A stretch of 64,000 nt of DNA from Rhytidiadelphus loreus (GCA_947034895.1 OX344763.1:82789093-82853092); one strand, 5' to 3'. Positions 12,525 through 24,564 are shown, numbered from the stretch's first letter. A program made the numbers and translations. The notes: generated by a model from the sequence alone, not told the origin.

Positions 12525-12733
12525 TTATCCTCGACCCAAAGATAACACACATCCTCTACAATTATCCTCGACCCAAAGATAAAACACATCTTTCACAATT
12601 ATCCTCGACCCAAAGATAACACACATCCTCCACAATTATCCTCGACCCAAAGATAAAACACATCTTTCACAATTATCCTCGACCCAAAGATAACACACAT
12701 CCTCCACAATTATCCTCGACCCAAAGATAACTC
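12525..12733. repeat. Tandem array of a 37 bp unit with a degenerate palindrome, 6 copies
   Basis: TTATCCTCG-ACC-CAAAGATAA recurs at 12525, 12562, 12599, 12636, 12673 and 12710, exactly 37 bp apart. Spacers alternate between an ACACATCCTC form and an ACACATCTTT form, so the real period is 74 bp. The arms pair in the outer TTATC/GATAA only. The array lies between the FCP1-like exon (12925) and the Ser/Pro-rich exon (12457), so possibly within an intron. It belongs to the palindrome family described at 36150 and 27100. Confidence 0.9.
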
Positions 12734-14571
12734 AACATGGAAGACGAACACATGTTGAACAAAACAATTCCCCCGAAAGAAGTCAAAAATCTTGATTAAA
12801 TTTCAAAATTTTACTAATTCATAAGAATGAAATGTACATAAAAATCCGTATTCACAAAAATAATGTACAACGAGTTCTATGATTGACTGAGACACTGAGA
12901 AGTCTATTTCTTCCTTCGTCTCTCTTATTCAATCACTAAATTCATCCCCCGCAACACGAATCGAGACTCGAATGCCTTGGCGGACATCCTCATCCCTTCC
13001 AATATATGTTGAGCTTTATCGTTTGACGCAACCAAGGGCGCCACACCTATACAGTTCTGATCTACGAACTCACGAAGGCGTCCGAATGGACAATCCTTGT
13101 GTAGTTTCTTCAGCCACGGAATGAAAGTGCTGACGAGCACATTGTCTCCACGCATGTACGGGTTCCAACTCTCAAGATATATGCAATTTCCGTTCTCATT
13201 GAGGACGCCCTTTTGCAGAGAATCGTCAATGAGAATGGTATTGTCCTTGTTGAATGAGTTGGGATCATGAGGGTCCAGGAACAATTCCTCATCAAGCACT
13301 TTGAAGAGCAGACTCTTCCACGAACTCCCAGCCTGATGAAGAAATTTCCCATCAGAGGTTTCTACCCTCCTGCAGTTGTCTTGACTTACAATGTGGTAGG
13401 AAGCCTTGCAGTTCTGGAAGAGGAAACTTGCAACGGGCTCCACCATCTTCTTGAACATGGAGCTCCAAACTACAACGTGGTTCAAAATCTTTGAAACCTC
13501 ATCTAAGAACTTGCACACTGTCGCAGCACAGGGTAAGTAAATTCCCTATTATATTCACAAAAACCACTTTAAAGCATAACAAAGTGACTCTAAAGATCGA
13601 ACCCACGAGATTCTGTGAAGTGTTTAAAGTCTATTAGGAATTTAGAGGACGATAGTCGGTTTCTTCAAGGATTTTCCTAATTGGATGTAGCGCTTTTTAA
13701 TCCGGAAACCCTTCTTACTTCAGCATAACATATCCGGAACCTTTATTCCCCGATTACTGACTACAATCCGGATACCTTTGTATCAACACCACCAAAAACC
13801 ACCCGGACTTTTCTAAATAACTCCGGATTTACTCCTTTAAGACTGGACTCTCTCTTCTTACTGGTATCCGTCTTCTTTACTATTTACCGGTTTAATTTAA
13901 CCTTTGTTGACTCATCAGAGGGATCTGCCAATTTGATTTACTAAAGTGGTCGGCTAGCCACACCTTCCGGACTTTTTAAAGTGATGGAAGAGTTCACTCT
14001 ACTCTACTCAATCTCCTATCTAACTAGAGTCCAGTTTGGTTTTTCACAATGACCGGAAAGTGAATCTGGCCAGATGTCACACAAAACCCCCCCGTATGAC
14101 CCTTATTATACTACAACATCCTTGGCTTTTCTTCAACCTGTATGAAGCTAAGGTGACCACAAGTGTATCCGCCCGTGCCAGTAGAATCCGGTACCTTTTC
14201 CGTTTATTTTCTAAGTTAATGAGACCTCTCAAGGATCAGACGCTAACCAGATCTCCCACCCGGTCGCTCTAGCACAATCAGGAAATCCCTCCCTAATTGC
14301 CTAGCTTAACAATGGTTATCTCATCCGGAATACAAGATCCAAATCCTACTGAGGTGCAATGACTCACTCCCAGCACTTACAACCTCTGCACACAACTACA
14401 GATCAAAGAACACCAAGGGGAAGAAGAATTCTCTCCAAGTCCGCTCACCAGCAATCAATTCCTTATTCACTCACCCGACCAAAGCATGGGAAGGCAAAAG
14501 AATAACTGAAAATTCACAGTACACAAACAATCTGGTGGAAATTCGCTTCTCTGTCTCCATTGAGAGACATG

Positions 14572-14579
14572 TTTATATA
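14572..14579 (-). promoter_or_regulatory. Second TATA-like box in element B 3' region
   Basis: TATATAAA on the minus strand, downstream of the reading frame and facing the element end. Equivalents are at 48036-48043 in C and 53907-53914 in D. Confidence 0.5.
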
Positions 14580-14735
14580 CAAAGTTTGAGTTCATACAAA
14601 ATGGGGGGAAAAGTCCTAAAAAACCGGCACTGTTTCCGGCCGAGATTATAGGATCTGATCCTCCCGGATTTCTCGCTACAAAATTGTTCTTAACAAAATT
14701 GTCCTAAAAATATACATTCTATCCTCCAAAAATTC

Positions 14736-16551
14736 CTAAGGCCCACCACTATCTGGTGTAGTCTGCTCAGTAATTTTACTGATGTTGCCTTCCTTCTCTC
14801 CCCCTTCCGGAATACGTTCCGGAACTGGAGTGCATGGTTCTTTGTCTTCTGTTGGTGGTGCAGGTACAGGGGCTTTTTGATTGGATCCTAGAGATCCGGG
14901 CTTTGGTACCTCCTGCACATCTAAATCCCCACATAGACTTGAAAAGGAAATTTCGGACAAGGAAACCGGATGATGTAGATGAAGTCTTTTACTGCTGTCA
15001 TCTATCACCTTGGCTGCCTTCCGGAATTCCTCTAGCGAAGACTCTATCTGGCCGGCAAACTCCGCAAGTATCCGTGCTATTCTCCCGCCGGAGATTTTCT
15101 TCTCTCTGTGCACGCCTTCGTCAAACAGTTTGGCCTTGGCCATGGCGTCTTCGGACGCCGCCACCACGGAGGTCATCGCGTTGATAGCCTTCTGGGTGTC
15201 CTCTTGCAGGTTCCGGACAACTCTCACTTCTTCCATGCTGACTTCCCGGTCCCTCTTCAAGAGTTGGATCTCACCTCTCAGCTTGATCATCAACTCATCC
15301 ATCTCCTGGAGGGTGATGGTCTGCTTCAAAAACCTCTCCTCCTTCTCCCGGTCCTCATCTGGATTATTGATACAGTTCGCTACCGTTTCCGGAAGAGAAC
15401 TGTCAATCTTTCCTCCTACCAGGCCGGCCACTGAAGCAAGTGCGGTCTGCCTGATCACACATCGGGCTTGGATTTCCCCCAAAACATGAATCAACTTACC
15501 AAAAAGTAGATTCATTCCGGTATTGTTGGATCCGAAAGCTTCAGCTTTTCCCTTGTTTGCTTCTCGGGGTCCATTCTTGGGTGTTCCGGTTTTAGCCGGA
15601 AGAGCCCCTCCTTCCGGACTAGTCTTGGTCCGGGTAGACATCCCCTTCCCGTCCGGTTGAGATGGCTTTCCTTCTTGCTGACCTCCTAACTTCTTGTCAA
15701 CCGGAGACCTTCGGTTCCCCACCGTTGTCTTCAGCCGTTTCCGGTGTTTGAGGGGTACTCCATCATCCTCCTCGTCTTCCTCCTGCCAATTCCTCATATT
15801 CTCCTTGGGCGTTCCGGCTGGTGGAGTATTGTCATGTTCAGTGTCGGAACTCTCATCATCCGACACGCCAAACTTGGAGAGAGCCATCTGGGCCCTCCAT
15901 TCACTCTCCTCGGTTGTTGTGAGGATTCCCTGCTTCCGGTAGAGGTGAAAGAGGTAGGGGCAGAGCGGGGTTCCTCTGCTCTTCTTGGTATTGGCGCAAA
16001 GTCCGGCCACCAATAGGCACATGTACTTCGCCCAATCTACTCGCATCTCCCCGCTCAAAGCTTCGAAAATGGTATTGCCCACCGAGTGGGTCAATATCGT
16101 GGGCTTTTCCGGATATAGGATGGGGAACAAAAACTCCAGCAGACACCGATGCCGTGAGTTGATGCAATCCGCCACAGCGAACCCGTCCTTGGAATCCGCT
16201 CCTTGGGAAAACAGCCCCTTCACATAGCTATCTCGAGATTTGGCCTTGGACGTCCCTCCTTCCCGGAAATTGTACACTTCTCTCCAGATCTCTTCGGTCC
16301 ACTTGTCTGGCTCTGCCCGGACAGTTTTTGCAAACTGATTTGGAGCGCCCACTTGCAGCTCCCGAATCACTTCTTCGTTTTTGAACCCCTAGGGCTTCCC
16401 GTGAAGCCCTTCACAACCCATGGCCGTCAGGTCGTTGATCAATTCCGCCCTTTTCCCGATCAGTCTTGGGTTCTACCGGCGCCACCCCTCTCAACTTTAC
16501 TTCTCCCTGAGGCGCATTTGGTTTAGTGGCGGCGCCACTGCGTTTAGGCAT
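14736..16551 (-). pseudogene. Element B reading frame (unknown family), least damaged copy
   Basis: The frame starts at ATG 16551 (MPKRSGAATK) and shifts once near GGGAAAAGGG (about 16450). It has a TAG at 16389-16391 where element C has Trp (KPWGFKEE), then is open for 544 codons to 14736. It contains WREVYNF, GNTIFEALSG, LCPYLFHLY, an acidic/basic linker, AKAKLFDEGV and a Pro/Glu-rich tail ending DSGGP. The tail differs from the Lys-rich tail of A. The run after residue 300 is predicted to be coiled coil by its heptads (EEVRVVRNLQ and around). No enzymatic motif is visible. It is the best template for identifying the family. Confidence 0.65.
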
Positions 16552-16827
16552 CCGTCCTCACTTCTACCTCTATCTCACACTCTCTCTTCTAGCCGCACGT
16601 CTCGTATCCCACCCAAAACCCAATCTAATGTCTTGTGCCTACCGATCAATCCGCGCGCCCTCCTTCAGCCAAGCGCCTTCTCAAATCCCACAGCACCTAA
16701 GTGAAAACGAGCTCAAACACCACACACGAAGAGAAAACAACACGAACCTAAGAGCTGGAGAGAGAGAGAGAGAGAAAAAGAGTTGGGGCGCCAAAGTGAA
16801 AATGAGCTCTCAAACCCTAAGTCAGGG

Positions 16828-16835
16828 TTTATATA
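16828..16835 (-). promoter_or_regulatory. TATA box before element B reading frame
   Basis: TATATAAA on the minus strand, about 280 bp upstream of the ATG at 16551. Matching boxes occur at the same place in C (50172-50179) and D (52967-52973). Confidence 0.6.
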
Positions 16836-17329
16836 CCCCGGAAACTTAGTCCGGATTTCCCTTCCGGTTTCCGGCCTTCTGATCCTCCGGTCCTTTGGTC
16901 TCAGTCCAGAACTAGAATACTTTCCGGCTTCCATTCTGATTCCGGTTGGCAGTTGGTTTACTCTCCTAATTGTCCTAAGTTCAAACAATTTTCTAATCTT
17001 TAAGCCCTTCCGGCTTAATCCCTCTTGATTTAGAATCTATACTCTCGACTCCTAGAAAAAAATGAAAATTCCGATTGCGACACACACATTGGGACGAACG
17101 AAGACAGCCTTTGTTCCAATGAGAGTGGGGGTTTGATGGGAGAATATATTATCTCGGACTGTGTAATGTTTTTTCTTCTTATAGGGCCCTTAACCCTAGC
17201 TCTCACACAGTACTCCGTTCAAATCGAACATGATATTCAACCTAGGGGTGACAGGGCGTCCGGACATCTAGAGTTCGCGAACGTTGACCCCAGGACGTCT
17301 TTTGACATACCTGGCGGTAGATGGCATTC

Positions 17330-17515
17330 GACCGCTGGACGGGCGGACGGCTGATTCTTCCGACGGAACAGAAGCGGACGGCCCGACAGAACAGAAGCGG
17401 ACGGCCCGACAGAGCAGGAGCGGACAGGCCGACAGGGCAGGAGCGGACGGCCCGACGGAACAAGGGTGGACTGGCGACCGGATGTCCGTCCGCCCGTCGG
17501 GGGTTCGTCCGCTTT
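17330..17515. repeat. Left subterminal GCGGACGG array of the hAT element
   Basis: Many copies of GCGGACGG or CGGACGGCCCGACAGA in one orientation, in a GC-rich island against AT-rich surroundings. Clustered subterminal motifs are transposase-binding sites in known hAT elements. Confidence 0.7.
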
Positions 17516-17765
17516 TGACGGTGATCGTGCGATGTGACGGATGCCAATTTTCCACCGCTCAATCTTGCCGTCCGCCTGTGTGCCATCCGATGCTCCCGTA
17601 CGTGGATTCATGCCGTTCGACTGCATAAATAGCGGAGAGCACGGCTTATTTTGTCACAATCGTTTCCCTTGCGGAGTGGGTGATCTAGTGCCTAAGGCTC
17701 TGTGCGCCTCTTCCGTTTTGGTGTGCAAATGATTGTGATCGAATTCTAAATTGTCTCAAGTGTAA

Positions 17766-18899
17766 GTGCGAATCATTAATCATTTAAGCAAGCTTACCAT
17801 GCCTCGCGATAACAAATCGAAGTCTAGTAAGAAGGGCAAATCCCAAGACATAAATTGGGATGATTGGGAAAACCAAATGTGTGTAGCTGAACCGGGATGG
17901 GAAGAAGAACCCAAAAAATCTTGGGACTGCACAACGTGCAAGAAGTACATCAAAATGATGCACCTCTCCAAAATGTGGTCCAGAGAACGCGCAGAGGTGC
18001 AAGTTCGTTGTTGGGAAGGACAAATTTCCACATGCCAAAGCAAACACTTTGTTCAACGATACAAGGAAGTAACACGTTCAGCTCAAATACGGGACTCCAA
18101 ACCGAATTTAATGAACTATTCCAACATGACCATGGTTTGGGCGGAGATTGTACTCCACAAAGATGTAGATTGGCGCACAATTTACGGAAAAGATGTTACC
18201 CACTTGAATCGCAGTGATGCGGTACTTTATACCAGTTGGACTGGACCAAGCGATTGCATGCCAGAGTGGTCTAATCGAGGCCAGTTTGGATTTCCACCGG
18301 TTGTATTGCCGAATGCAGAAGATGAATGGTCAGGTGATGATGATGAGAAAGACACTCCAACACCCGCGAGGATGGAAGAGAGGCATGAGCATACAGAAGA
18401 TCGGGAGGACATTCAATACCAACAAGAAATGCGAGAGGCAATGCAAAGAAGCCTAGAGGACCGTGGTCAACAATATGGCCATCATGGGGTGTACAGACCC
18501 GATCGTGGTGCATATGGCTCGCAAGATACCCGAAGTATTTCACACTACGATAATGACCCTCAAGGGGGCCATCACAGCTCAAAGACAAGCCACGGAACCA
18601 CGCATCATTTTGAAGGTAACCAGGGAGGCTCCCAATACAACTTTACGTCTACTGGAGGTGGTTCTCATGAACCTCAAGGAGGACCTTCTTATGGCGGTTC
18701 AATTCAAGGAGCATCTACTCACAATGATTCAATTCCTCCTCCAACTTTTGGAGGTCCATACCAAGGAAATTATGGACAAGCAAGTGGGCAAAACAGATAT
18801 GGAGACAACTACTGTGGCAGAGGACCATTTCTCAATGTTTATAGGTCTACTGGTACAGGCCCAAGCCAAAAAGATGACACCGAATCAGAATTTGAGTGA
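17766..18899 (+). CDS. hAT-borne protein with Cys/His cluster and Gly/His/Gln-rich tail
   Basis: An intact 377-codon frame; the likely start is the second Met (17799, MPRDNKSKSS), because a similar MPR...KGK start is used by the kinase-like neighbour. The N-terminal part is Trp-rich (DDWENQMC) and carries C54xxC57, H65, C81, C89 and H93, a plausible but unclassified zinc site. Residues about 190-215 are acidic, and the last 160 residues are low-complexity, rich in Gly, His, Tyr, Gln and Ser. I do not recognise the family. It could be a remnant N-terminal DNA-binding part of the element's transposase system or a captured host gene. The kinase-like gene converges on it from the other strand. 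The absence of stops contrasts with the other genes here. Confidence 0.6.
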   Translation: MRIINHLSKLTMPRDNKSKSSKKGKSQDINWDDWENQMCVAEPGWEEEPKKSWDCTTCKKYIKMMHLSKMWSRERAEVQVRCWEGQISTCQSKHFVQRYKEVTRSAQIRDSKPNLMNYSNMTMVWAEIVLHKDVDWRTIYGKDVTHLNRSDAVLYTSWTGPSDCMPEWSNRGQFGFPPVVLPNAEDEWSGDDDEKDTPTPARMEERHEHTEDREDIQYQQEMREAMQRSLEDRGQQYGHHGVYRPDRGAYGSQDTRSISHYDNDPQGGHHSSKTSHGTTHHFEGNQGGSQYNFTSTGGGSHEPQGGPSYGGSIQGASTHNDSIPPPTFGGPYQGNYGQASGQNRYGDNYCGRGPFLNVYRSTGTGPSQKDDTESEFE

Positions 18900-19931
18900 A
18901 GTAGATTGGACTATTGGACTATTGGACATTTGTAAGATTGTAGTTGTTGTCTCACAATACAATCAAGTGATTGTAAATTTGTAATCTCTTGCCACATAAT
19001 ATAGAAAGTGACAAGCACGATACAAAGATGTTGGCTCTTAACAAATAGTATTTTCCTATTTGTAAATTATGAATAAAATATATTGTAATTAAGCCCTAAA
19101 GCCCTATGGATGTTTTTAGAAAAATGGATTTGTTCGGACCACTTCTACTTTATATACCGTAGAAAAACATAAACATCAATTTTTTGGGGGAATTTAAATA
19201 AAGTATGTTGTACATAACTTATTTGAGAGCATGGCGCCAAAATTTCAAAAATTTTGACCGCTTGGATTGAAAGATATGGCATTCTAAGCACTTCATTTGA
19301 AATTGAGAACGCCTTTAATCTCAGACAAAATTTGAGTAAAGAATTTTTTACAAATTAAAATCTGCAATTTCGGTTTAATTTACAAGACCACAACCCAATT
19401 ATGCTTTGGATTTTTAATTTCATTTAGGGTTCTAGAATAATGAACGGAAAATTGATTCAAGGAATTTGGCACTTAAGCTTCTTCTAAACAAAATCAACTT
19501 CGCAAAACAACATATTGTATAATTGTATTATTTCAATACAAATGGTGTTGTTACTTTGTTGCCCCCCAATGAAAATTTGGGGGATTCTCTTGCATGTGCC
19601 ATGTACATTTACATGATAGATCATACAATTTAGCACACCACCTTGCCAACCTAGGTGGCTAGGTACCCAACAATCCAACATCAATGATCCATCAAGAAGA
19701 AGAACTCCAAGTCTACATTTCTCATCCACCCGAAAAAGAAGTTTTGTATTTAAATAGTTTGTGTTTCGAAAAATACAAAATGTTCAAAACGGAAAGCCAA
19801 TTTCACATATATTGGCATACATTGATGGTGCATATATAGTCTATAGTTAGCACACATAGTAACGTACATCCTCACTGATACATTTATCGATTACTTCTAT
19901 AATCTATAGTCCTATGTAGCACACTCATATA
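18900..19931. other. AT-rich interval between the convergent hAT-borne genes
   Basis: Expected to hold the 3' untranslated regions of both flanking genes. No further open frame or repeat stands out. Confidence 0.5.
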
Positions 19932-21416
19932 CTAATATGAGTGACGGAAGTGGTCATCTGGAATAGGCCAATTGTAAGAATTAGTAAAGCGTTGGATGAT
20001 TTCGGAAAAACTTCCGCGCTCCGCAATCACTGAATTGCAAAGGCGATCCAAGTAGAGGTGAAATACCCTTGCCAAATCATGGTGGCTAAACCTCGTATGT
20101 CCTTCATTTTCACGATGAAGCGATGTGTAGGCCTCTGACATGCATAGTTTATTGATCCGTTGAGCTATTCGACCAACGGCATATTCCTCCGATTTACGTG
20201 ACAAAGCTGGAATCATTTCCACATCCGCATCTTTGTGCTGCATGTATGCAATTGAAGGGTCCACCCACCACCTTCGGTTCAAAGCTGCATCCCGATCTAC
20301 CGCGGATGTGAACGTATACAAAGACTTCATTGGTTCAAAACGAACCGTAGACATGCTCCAATCGCAAACTCCAATGTAAACACATGATTCATCCTCAGGA
20401 AAGTGAAACATGATATTGTCGGGAGAAATATCATTGTGTAGATGACCCGCATTGTGGACCGCATTCATGATATGCACCAATGCCCATGCCAACTCGGTGC
20501 GCTTCTTTCTCCATCGACCAAGACGGAAAGCTTGAATCACCTCTTCGGGCGTTGGTCGTGAATAAGACAATCGAATGGCAATGTTATCTGGATAATCATT
20601 ATCGAGAATCAACATTTGCCGCAATGTACCACCATTCCACCAATATGCATACCCTTCATTGTTTGTTGCATGGATAGCGGCAAACCGAATAACTCCGTCA
20701 TGTGAAATCCTCACTGCCATTGATTCGTTTTGGTGCTCCAACTTCGCAAGTTGAAGACGAATCCGTTGTTGATGAGATATCTTTGCAGCAAATTCCCAAA
20801 ATGACGGAATCTCATGACATCCTTCAATTCGAACCCTGCGAATTGTTGCGTATCCGCCCTTCAAGATTTTGTCATCTTGTAGAATCACCCTTGCTGTGTC
20901 TGGTAGTGCTATGAGATGCCGTCGTCCACGTTGCAATTCTACATCTCCCTCATCCGAAGTCCACCAATCCAATGACCCTCGTCGATTCCGTCTCTTTGCA
21001 AACGGAGCGCAACGACGAACAAACAAGTCAACTTTGAGAATGACTTGTTCAAAGCTTTCATCACTTGCACGGTGTTCCCTCCCGTATTTTTCTAGGATCA
21101 CCTTCGCATTCCACAATGCGTCTTGCACCTTGTTCTTCAAAAATTGTTGGAAGCCCTTCTTCTCCATTTCATGAATCCATTCTGGAATGTTTAGAGCATC
21201 CGTGAACTTCTGTGTCATATCCATCTTGAATTTGTCTACACATTCCTCTTGGTATCTCACATATTTAGTGTCAAGAGACACAGTAGTTTCTGCCTCATAA
21301 AACTTCACAATGTATTCAATCAAGAATGCTTTGCAAGCATTGGAAGGAAGTTCACGTGCTGAGTCAATATCGGGCACCACATTCTTCCCCTTCGCCGCTC
21401 TCTTCGGTCTCGGCAT
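19932..21416 (-). CDS. Protein-kinase-like protein inside the hAT element
   Basis: An intact 494-codon frame from ATG 21416. Residues 1-180 have no recognised domain and are charged and helical. A kinase fold follows: glycine-loop-like LKGGYATIRRV (about 185-196), FAAKI with the candidate ATP-binding Lys212, catalytic loop HNDISPDN (327-334) and CDWSMS (about 351) in place of DFG. The HRD Arg is Asn, but Asp329 and Asn334 are kept and Asp352 can serve as the metal ligand, so activity is possible. Protein kinases phosphorylate Ser/Thr/Tyr; the substrate is unknown. No transmembrane segment or signal peptide is evident. It is encoded on the strand opposite to the transposase remnant. Either it was captured from a host genome or it is a long-standing accessory gene of this hAT lineage. 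Confidence 0.7.
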   Translation of the reverse strand: MPRPKRAAKGKNVVPDIDSARELPSNACKAFLIEYIVKFYEAETTVSLDTKYVRYQEECVDKFKMDMTQKFTDALNIPEWIHEMEKKGFQQFLKNKVQDALWNAKVILEKYGREHRASDESFEQVILKVDLFVRRCAPFAKRRNRRGSLDWWTSDEGDVELQRGRRHLIALPDTARVILQDDKILKGGYATIRRVRIEGCHEIPSFWEFAAKISHQQRIRLQLAKLEHQNESMAVRISHDGVIRFAAIHATNNEGYAYWWNGGTLRQMLILDNDYPDNIAIRLSYSRPTPEEVIQAFRLGRWRKKRTELAWALVHIMNAVHNAGHLHNDISPDNIMFHFPEDESCVYIGVCDWSMSTVRFEPMKSLYTFTSAVDRDAALNRRWWVDPSIAYMQHKDADVEMIPALSRKSEEYAVGRIAQRINKLCMSEAYTSLHRENEGHTRFSHHDLARVFHLYLDRLCNSVIAERGSFSEIIQRFTNSYNWPIPDDHFRHSY

Positions 21417-22953
21417 CGTAGAAAGTATGAATTTTTAGTTCCAATTTAATTCATAAAAAATTACAGTGCACCAAGTACGCATAAACTGGAAAAAACGGGC
21501 AAAATATAGGCCCCCAAAACCCAACTCCTACCTTCCCTACGAAAGGAGCCAATGGAGGATAAACCACCAAGCTCTCCGCTCTCTCTTGCAAAGCACAAGG
21601 GGGAAGGCAAAAGTAAGAGCGGACGGGCCGTCCGCGCTGCCTTATATGAGGCGGACGGCCTTGAGGTCCGCACGAGCGGACGGACCCCAAAGCGAATGGC
21701 CTACGGTCTGCCTCGCTTCAGCCGTCTGATCAAACGGACGAATCGGCAGTCCGCTTCATCGGACGGCCAGAACAGATTGCCCAGGCGGACGCCGACTCCG
21801 CGACGCGGACGACAACGCCGAAATCGCGGACGGCGATCAGCAGGCGGACGGCGGCCTGCAACACGCGGACAAGGGCTCCGACGAGCGGACGGCAGCGTGG
21901 GAACGGAGGACGGTGGGGTCCGCCTAAGCGGACGGGGGAGGGATTTTGAAGTGCATCCCACCCAAATTGGTCATTAGGGCCTTAAGGGTCTTTGAATCCT
22001 TGATGTCACCAGTTGGCAGGCCCTCCGGTTCAATTTCATTTTTAATGTGGTTCCTTTGTGCCAATGGCGCTGGGATTTCATTTGATCTAAAAATTAAAAA
22101 ATAAATAGAAAAATGGATGTGTGAATTTAGGAATTATCTAAAAGATTCACATATTTTTGTATGTTGTTTTTACATGCATGCATTGAGTTTATAATTTTCT
22201 CTTATTTTCTAGGGATGGAATTGAGTTTCCTATGAAATAAATTTTTAAATGAAATAAAGAATTTAACACATGGTAATTTAATTCTACTTATTTGAACTTC
22301 GAGAAAAAACTTAAAGCTTCTCATTGTCCAAATAAAGCTACGAGGTTTGTTTCTTGTATGTCAACACCTCATAAAATGGTCATTTCAAAACCAAAGACAA
22401 AAATTCTTTTAAATGGTATTTTGGGTTTAGGGGATATTAGGGGCTTGCAAAGGTTTCGATACTCTAGCATGAAAATGTGTGGAAGTAGATTTTTAGAAGT
22501 CTCCCCCCCCCTTTGAGTTGAATGAATTTACTGATTTCCAATGTATTGATTTCCATTCTTTAAAGAATCATAAGGTGCCAAAATATTAGTGCCAAAAATA
22601 TCAAGTTAAATTAATTCTAGTATGAAATTATAACTTGCTCAATCACTAGGGTGGGACAACGTGCTATGAAAATAGTGCATACACTTGTCTTCTTATAACC
22701 TCACAAGTCCATGGTCATTTCACTCTCCAAGTTCATGTACACCCTACTAGGCATTCAAGCAAATTTTTTAAAGTCTGAACATCTACATGGTTAGGGAATG
22801 CAAGGACAAATGTTTCTTTCGTTGTGGATACTAAAAGGCCATGTTTTTTTTTCATACGTACAACACACTTTGTATGGCTTGGGCACTCAAACCCCTAGAA
22901 GATTTGATCCATTGGAAAATGAATCAACTTTGAATATTACATGAATTGGAGCC
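21417..22953. other. hAT interior: kinase upstream region, GC-rich array, AT-rich remainder
   Basis: 21610-21950 is a third GC-rich array of GCGGACGG-type motifs immediately upstream of the kinase-like gene. 21960-22953 is AT-rich without a credible frame and would be where the missing N-terminal and catalytic part of the transposase should lie. Confidence 0.5.
21610..21950. repeat. Internal GCGGACGG array of the hAT element
   Basis: GCGGACGG-like motifs, mostly in the same orientation as the left terminal array. An internal copy of a subterminal array suggests either a nested or fused second element, or re-use as a promoter region of the kinase-like gene. Confidence 0.6.
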
Positions 22954-24564
22954 GTGAAAGAATTTGTAGCCTTCCGCCACAGGGAACCTCCATTTCACAA
23001 CATGTTGAACCCGGACGAGCAACAATTGTCGGTGCATGCTTGGTTGGATTTTGAAGGTGCGTGTGGGAAGCTCATTGCTCCAATTGCTAAGAGGATTTTG
23101 GCCCAACCGGTATCTTCGTCTTCCTATGAACAAAATTGGAGTAGCTATTCATTTGTTCACAACAAATTTCGAAACAAGTTGAAGCCACAGAGAGCCCAAG
23201 ATTTGGTGTATGTGTACACCAATTCCAAAGTCCTTTCTGCATCAAAGAAAAACGATGAGAAGAAGTGGTACACCGAGAATGTGGAATCGAAAGATTCTAT
23301 GTCGGAGGACGAGCGTGATGAAGATGGTGAAGATGGTGATCCTCTATTCGATGACGAAGATGCTATGAACGATGACATCACCAATTTGGATGATGAGCCG
23401 CTCCGGAGCCCAAATCAGAACAATGAAGACGGGGATAGAAATGCGGAAGACATTTACAATTTTCCATTGGATGAGGACAATTGTGAATATGATGAAGGTG
23501 GCCCTTCTATAGCTAAATTTGTAGATGGAACCGGGTTGTTGACTAGCGAAAAGATTCTAGCCAATACGGAGGACACTCATGCGCAAATAGTGGAGGAAAA
23601 TGAGGCAATGTTTGTCAATGATTGCATCCCCCAAACAGATGAAGTGATTCCAATTCTCGAGAGTCTACCCATGACAATGGCACTTGTAGAAGAAAATCCT
23701 GAAGTCAATGACATGGGAGAGTGTGGAGTGAAGTCTGACATGAATGTGGATAATACAAGTGTTGAATGTGTGGAAGTACCATCGAATGAAGATGCACGTG
23801 TGACGGAGTTTGGTTGTCCAATGCTAGTTCACAACGTCGAAGCCGAGAAGCAGATTCTGCAAGATCTCCAATTACGACCACGTAGCGATCGTCCATTAGC
23901 ACTACATACAAGAGGTAGTACAACTTTGAATGGTCCCGGAGGCTCAAGATTTGGGAAACAAGTTGAATAACATTTGACCAGTCCGACCGGAATGCACCTT
24001 CGTGTCAATCCAGATCCATTCAATTCATCATGTAGCGATGATGAGAAGGACGAGACATTGGCATCAATGTTTGATCAACGTTCTGGCCAAACAAAACGTG
24101 ATTCATTCAAATCGTCTGATGGAACATTGCAGCAGATGATTGGAGCAAAGATACCTAATCAAGGAGGATTGCAAGTAAGACCACCAATGGTGAAAGAGTC
24201 CCACAAAGCTCGAAATAAAAGATTAATGGAGGCTTTTGCAATCTCCCCATCAAAGAGACAAAGTCTTGGTAAAACCCCTCTTGATGTATGTCAACCAATT
24301 TCAGCGAGGAAATTAAAACCGATTCATGGCCTTAAAGAAGGCATAGGAAAGTCTATACTAAGAGCCAAACAAGAGCAGAGGAAGGGCCGACCAACGAAGT
24401 CAGTTGCATCCAAGCAAGTACAAGGAGGGGCAATTGTACAATCTTTATCAGAGGATATGGAAAAGTCAGACAACGATGAAGATGAAGATTCGGGATGGGA
24501 TACTAGAGGTCATAGTAGCGGGGCAGAGGTGAAAGGAGATAGTGATTACCAGCCTTCGGGATGA
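22954..24564 (+). pseudogene. hAT transposase C-terminal part (hATC dimerisation), one stop
   Basis: One frame of 537 codons interrupted by TAA at 23968. Residues about 30-85 read WLDFEGACGKLIAPIAK, ILAQPVSSSSYEQNWSSYSF, HNKFRNKL and RAQDLVYVYTN, the classical hAT C-terminal dimerisation signature (W...A.RIL.QP.SSS..E..WS..SFIH...RN.L...RAE.LV). The rest is a long acidic then basic tail with no recognised domain, unusual for hAT transposases, which usually end soon after hATC. The DDE-containing RNase H-like region expected upstream is missing, so the protein cannot catalyse transposition as it stands. Confidence 0.8.

Larger units (their letters stand above)
13519..17082 (-). mobile_element. 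Element B: TGTCG-ended transposable element, complete
   Basis: In its own orientation (minus) it starts TGTCGCAATCGG and ends TGTGCTGCGACA. The exact 5 bp duplication CACAC lies at 13514-13518 and 17083-17087. The body is 3564 bp: about 530 bp leader, one reading frame (16551-14736) and about 1.2 kb trailing non-coding DNA rich in CCGGA. Two TATA-like boxes point the same way, one before the reading frame (16828-16835) and one in the trailing part (14572-14579). It is inserted in the HAD-fold exon of FCP1-like copy 2, in the same orientation as that gene. Confidence 0.87.
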
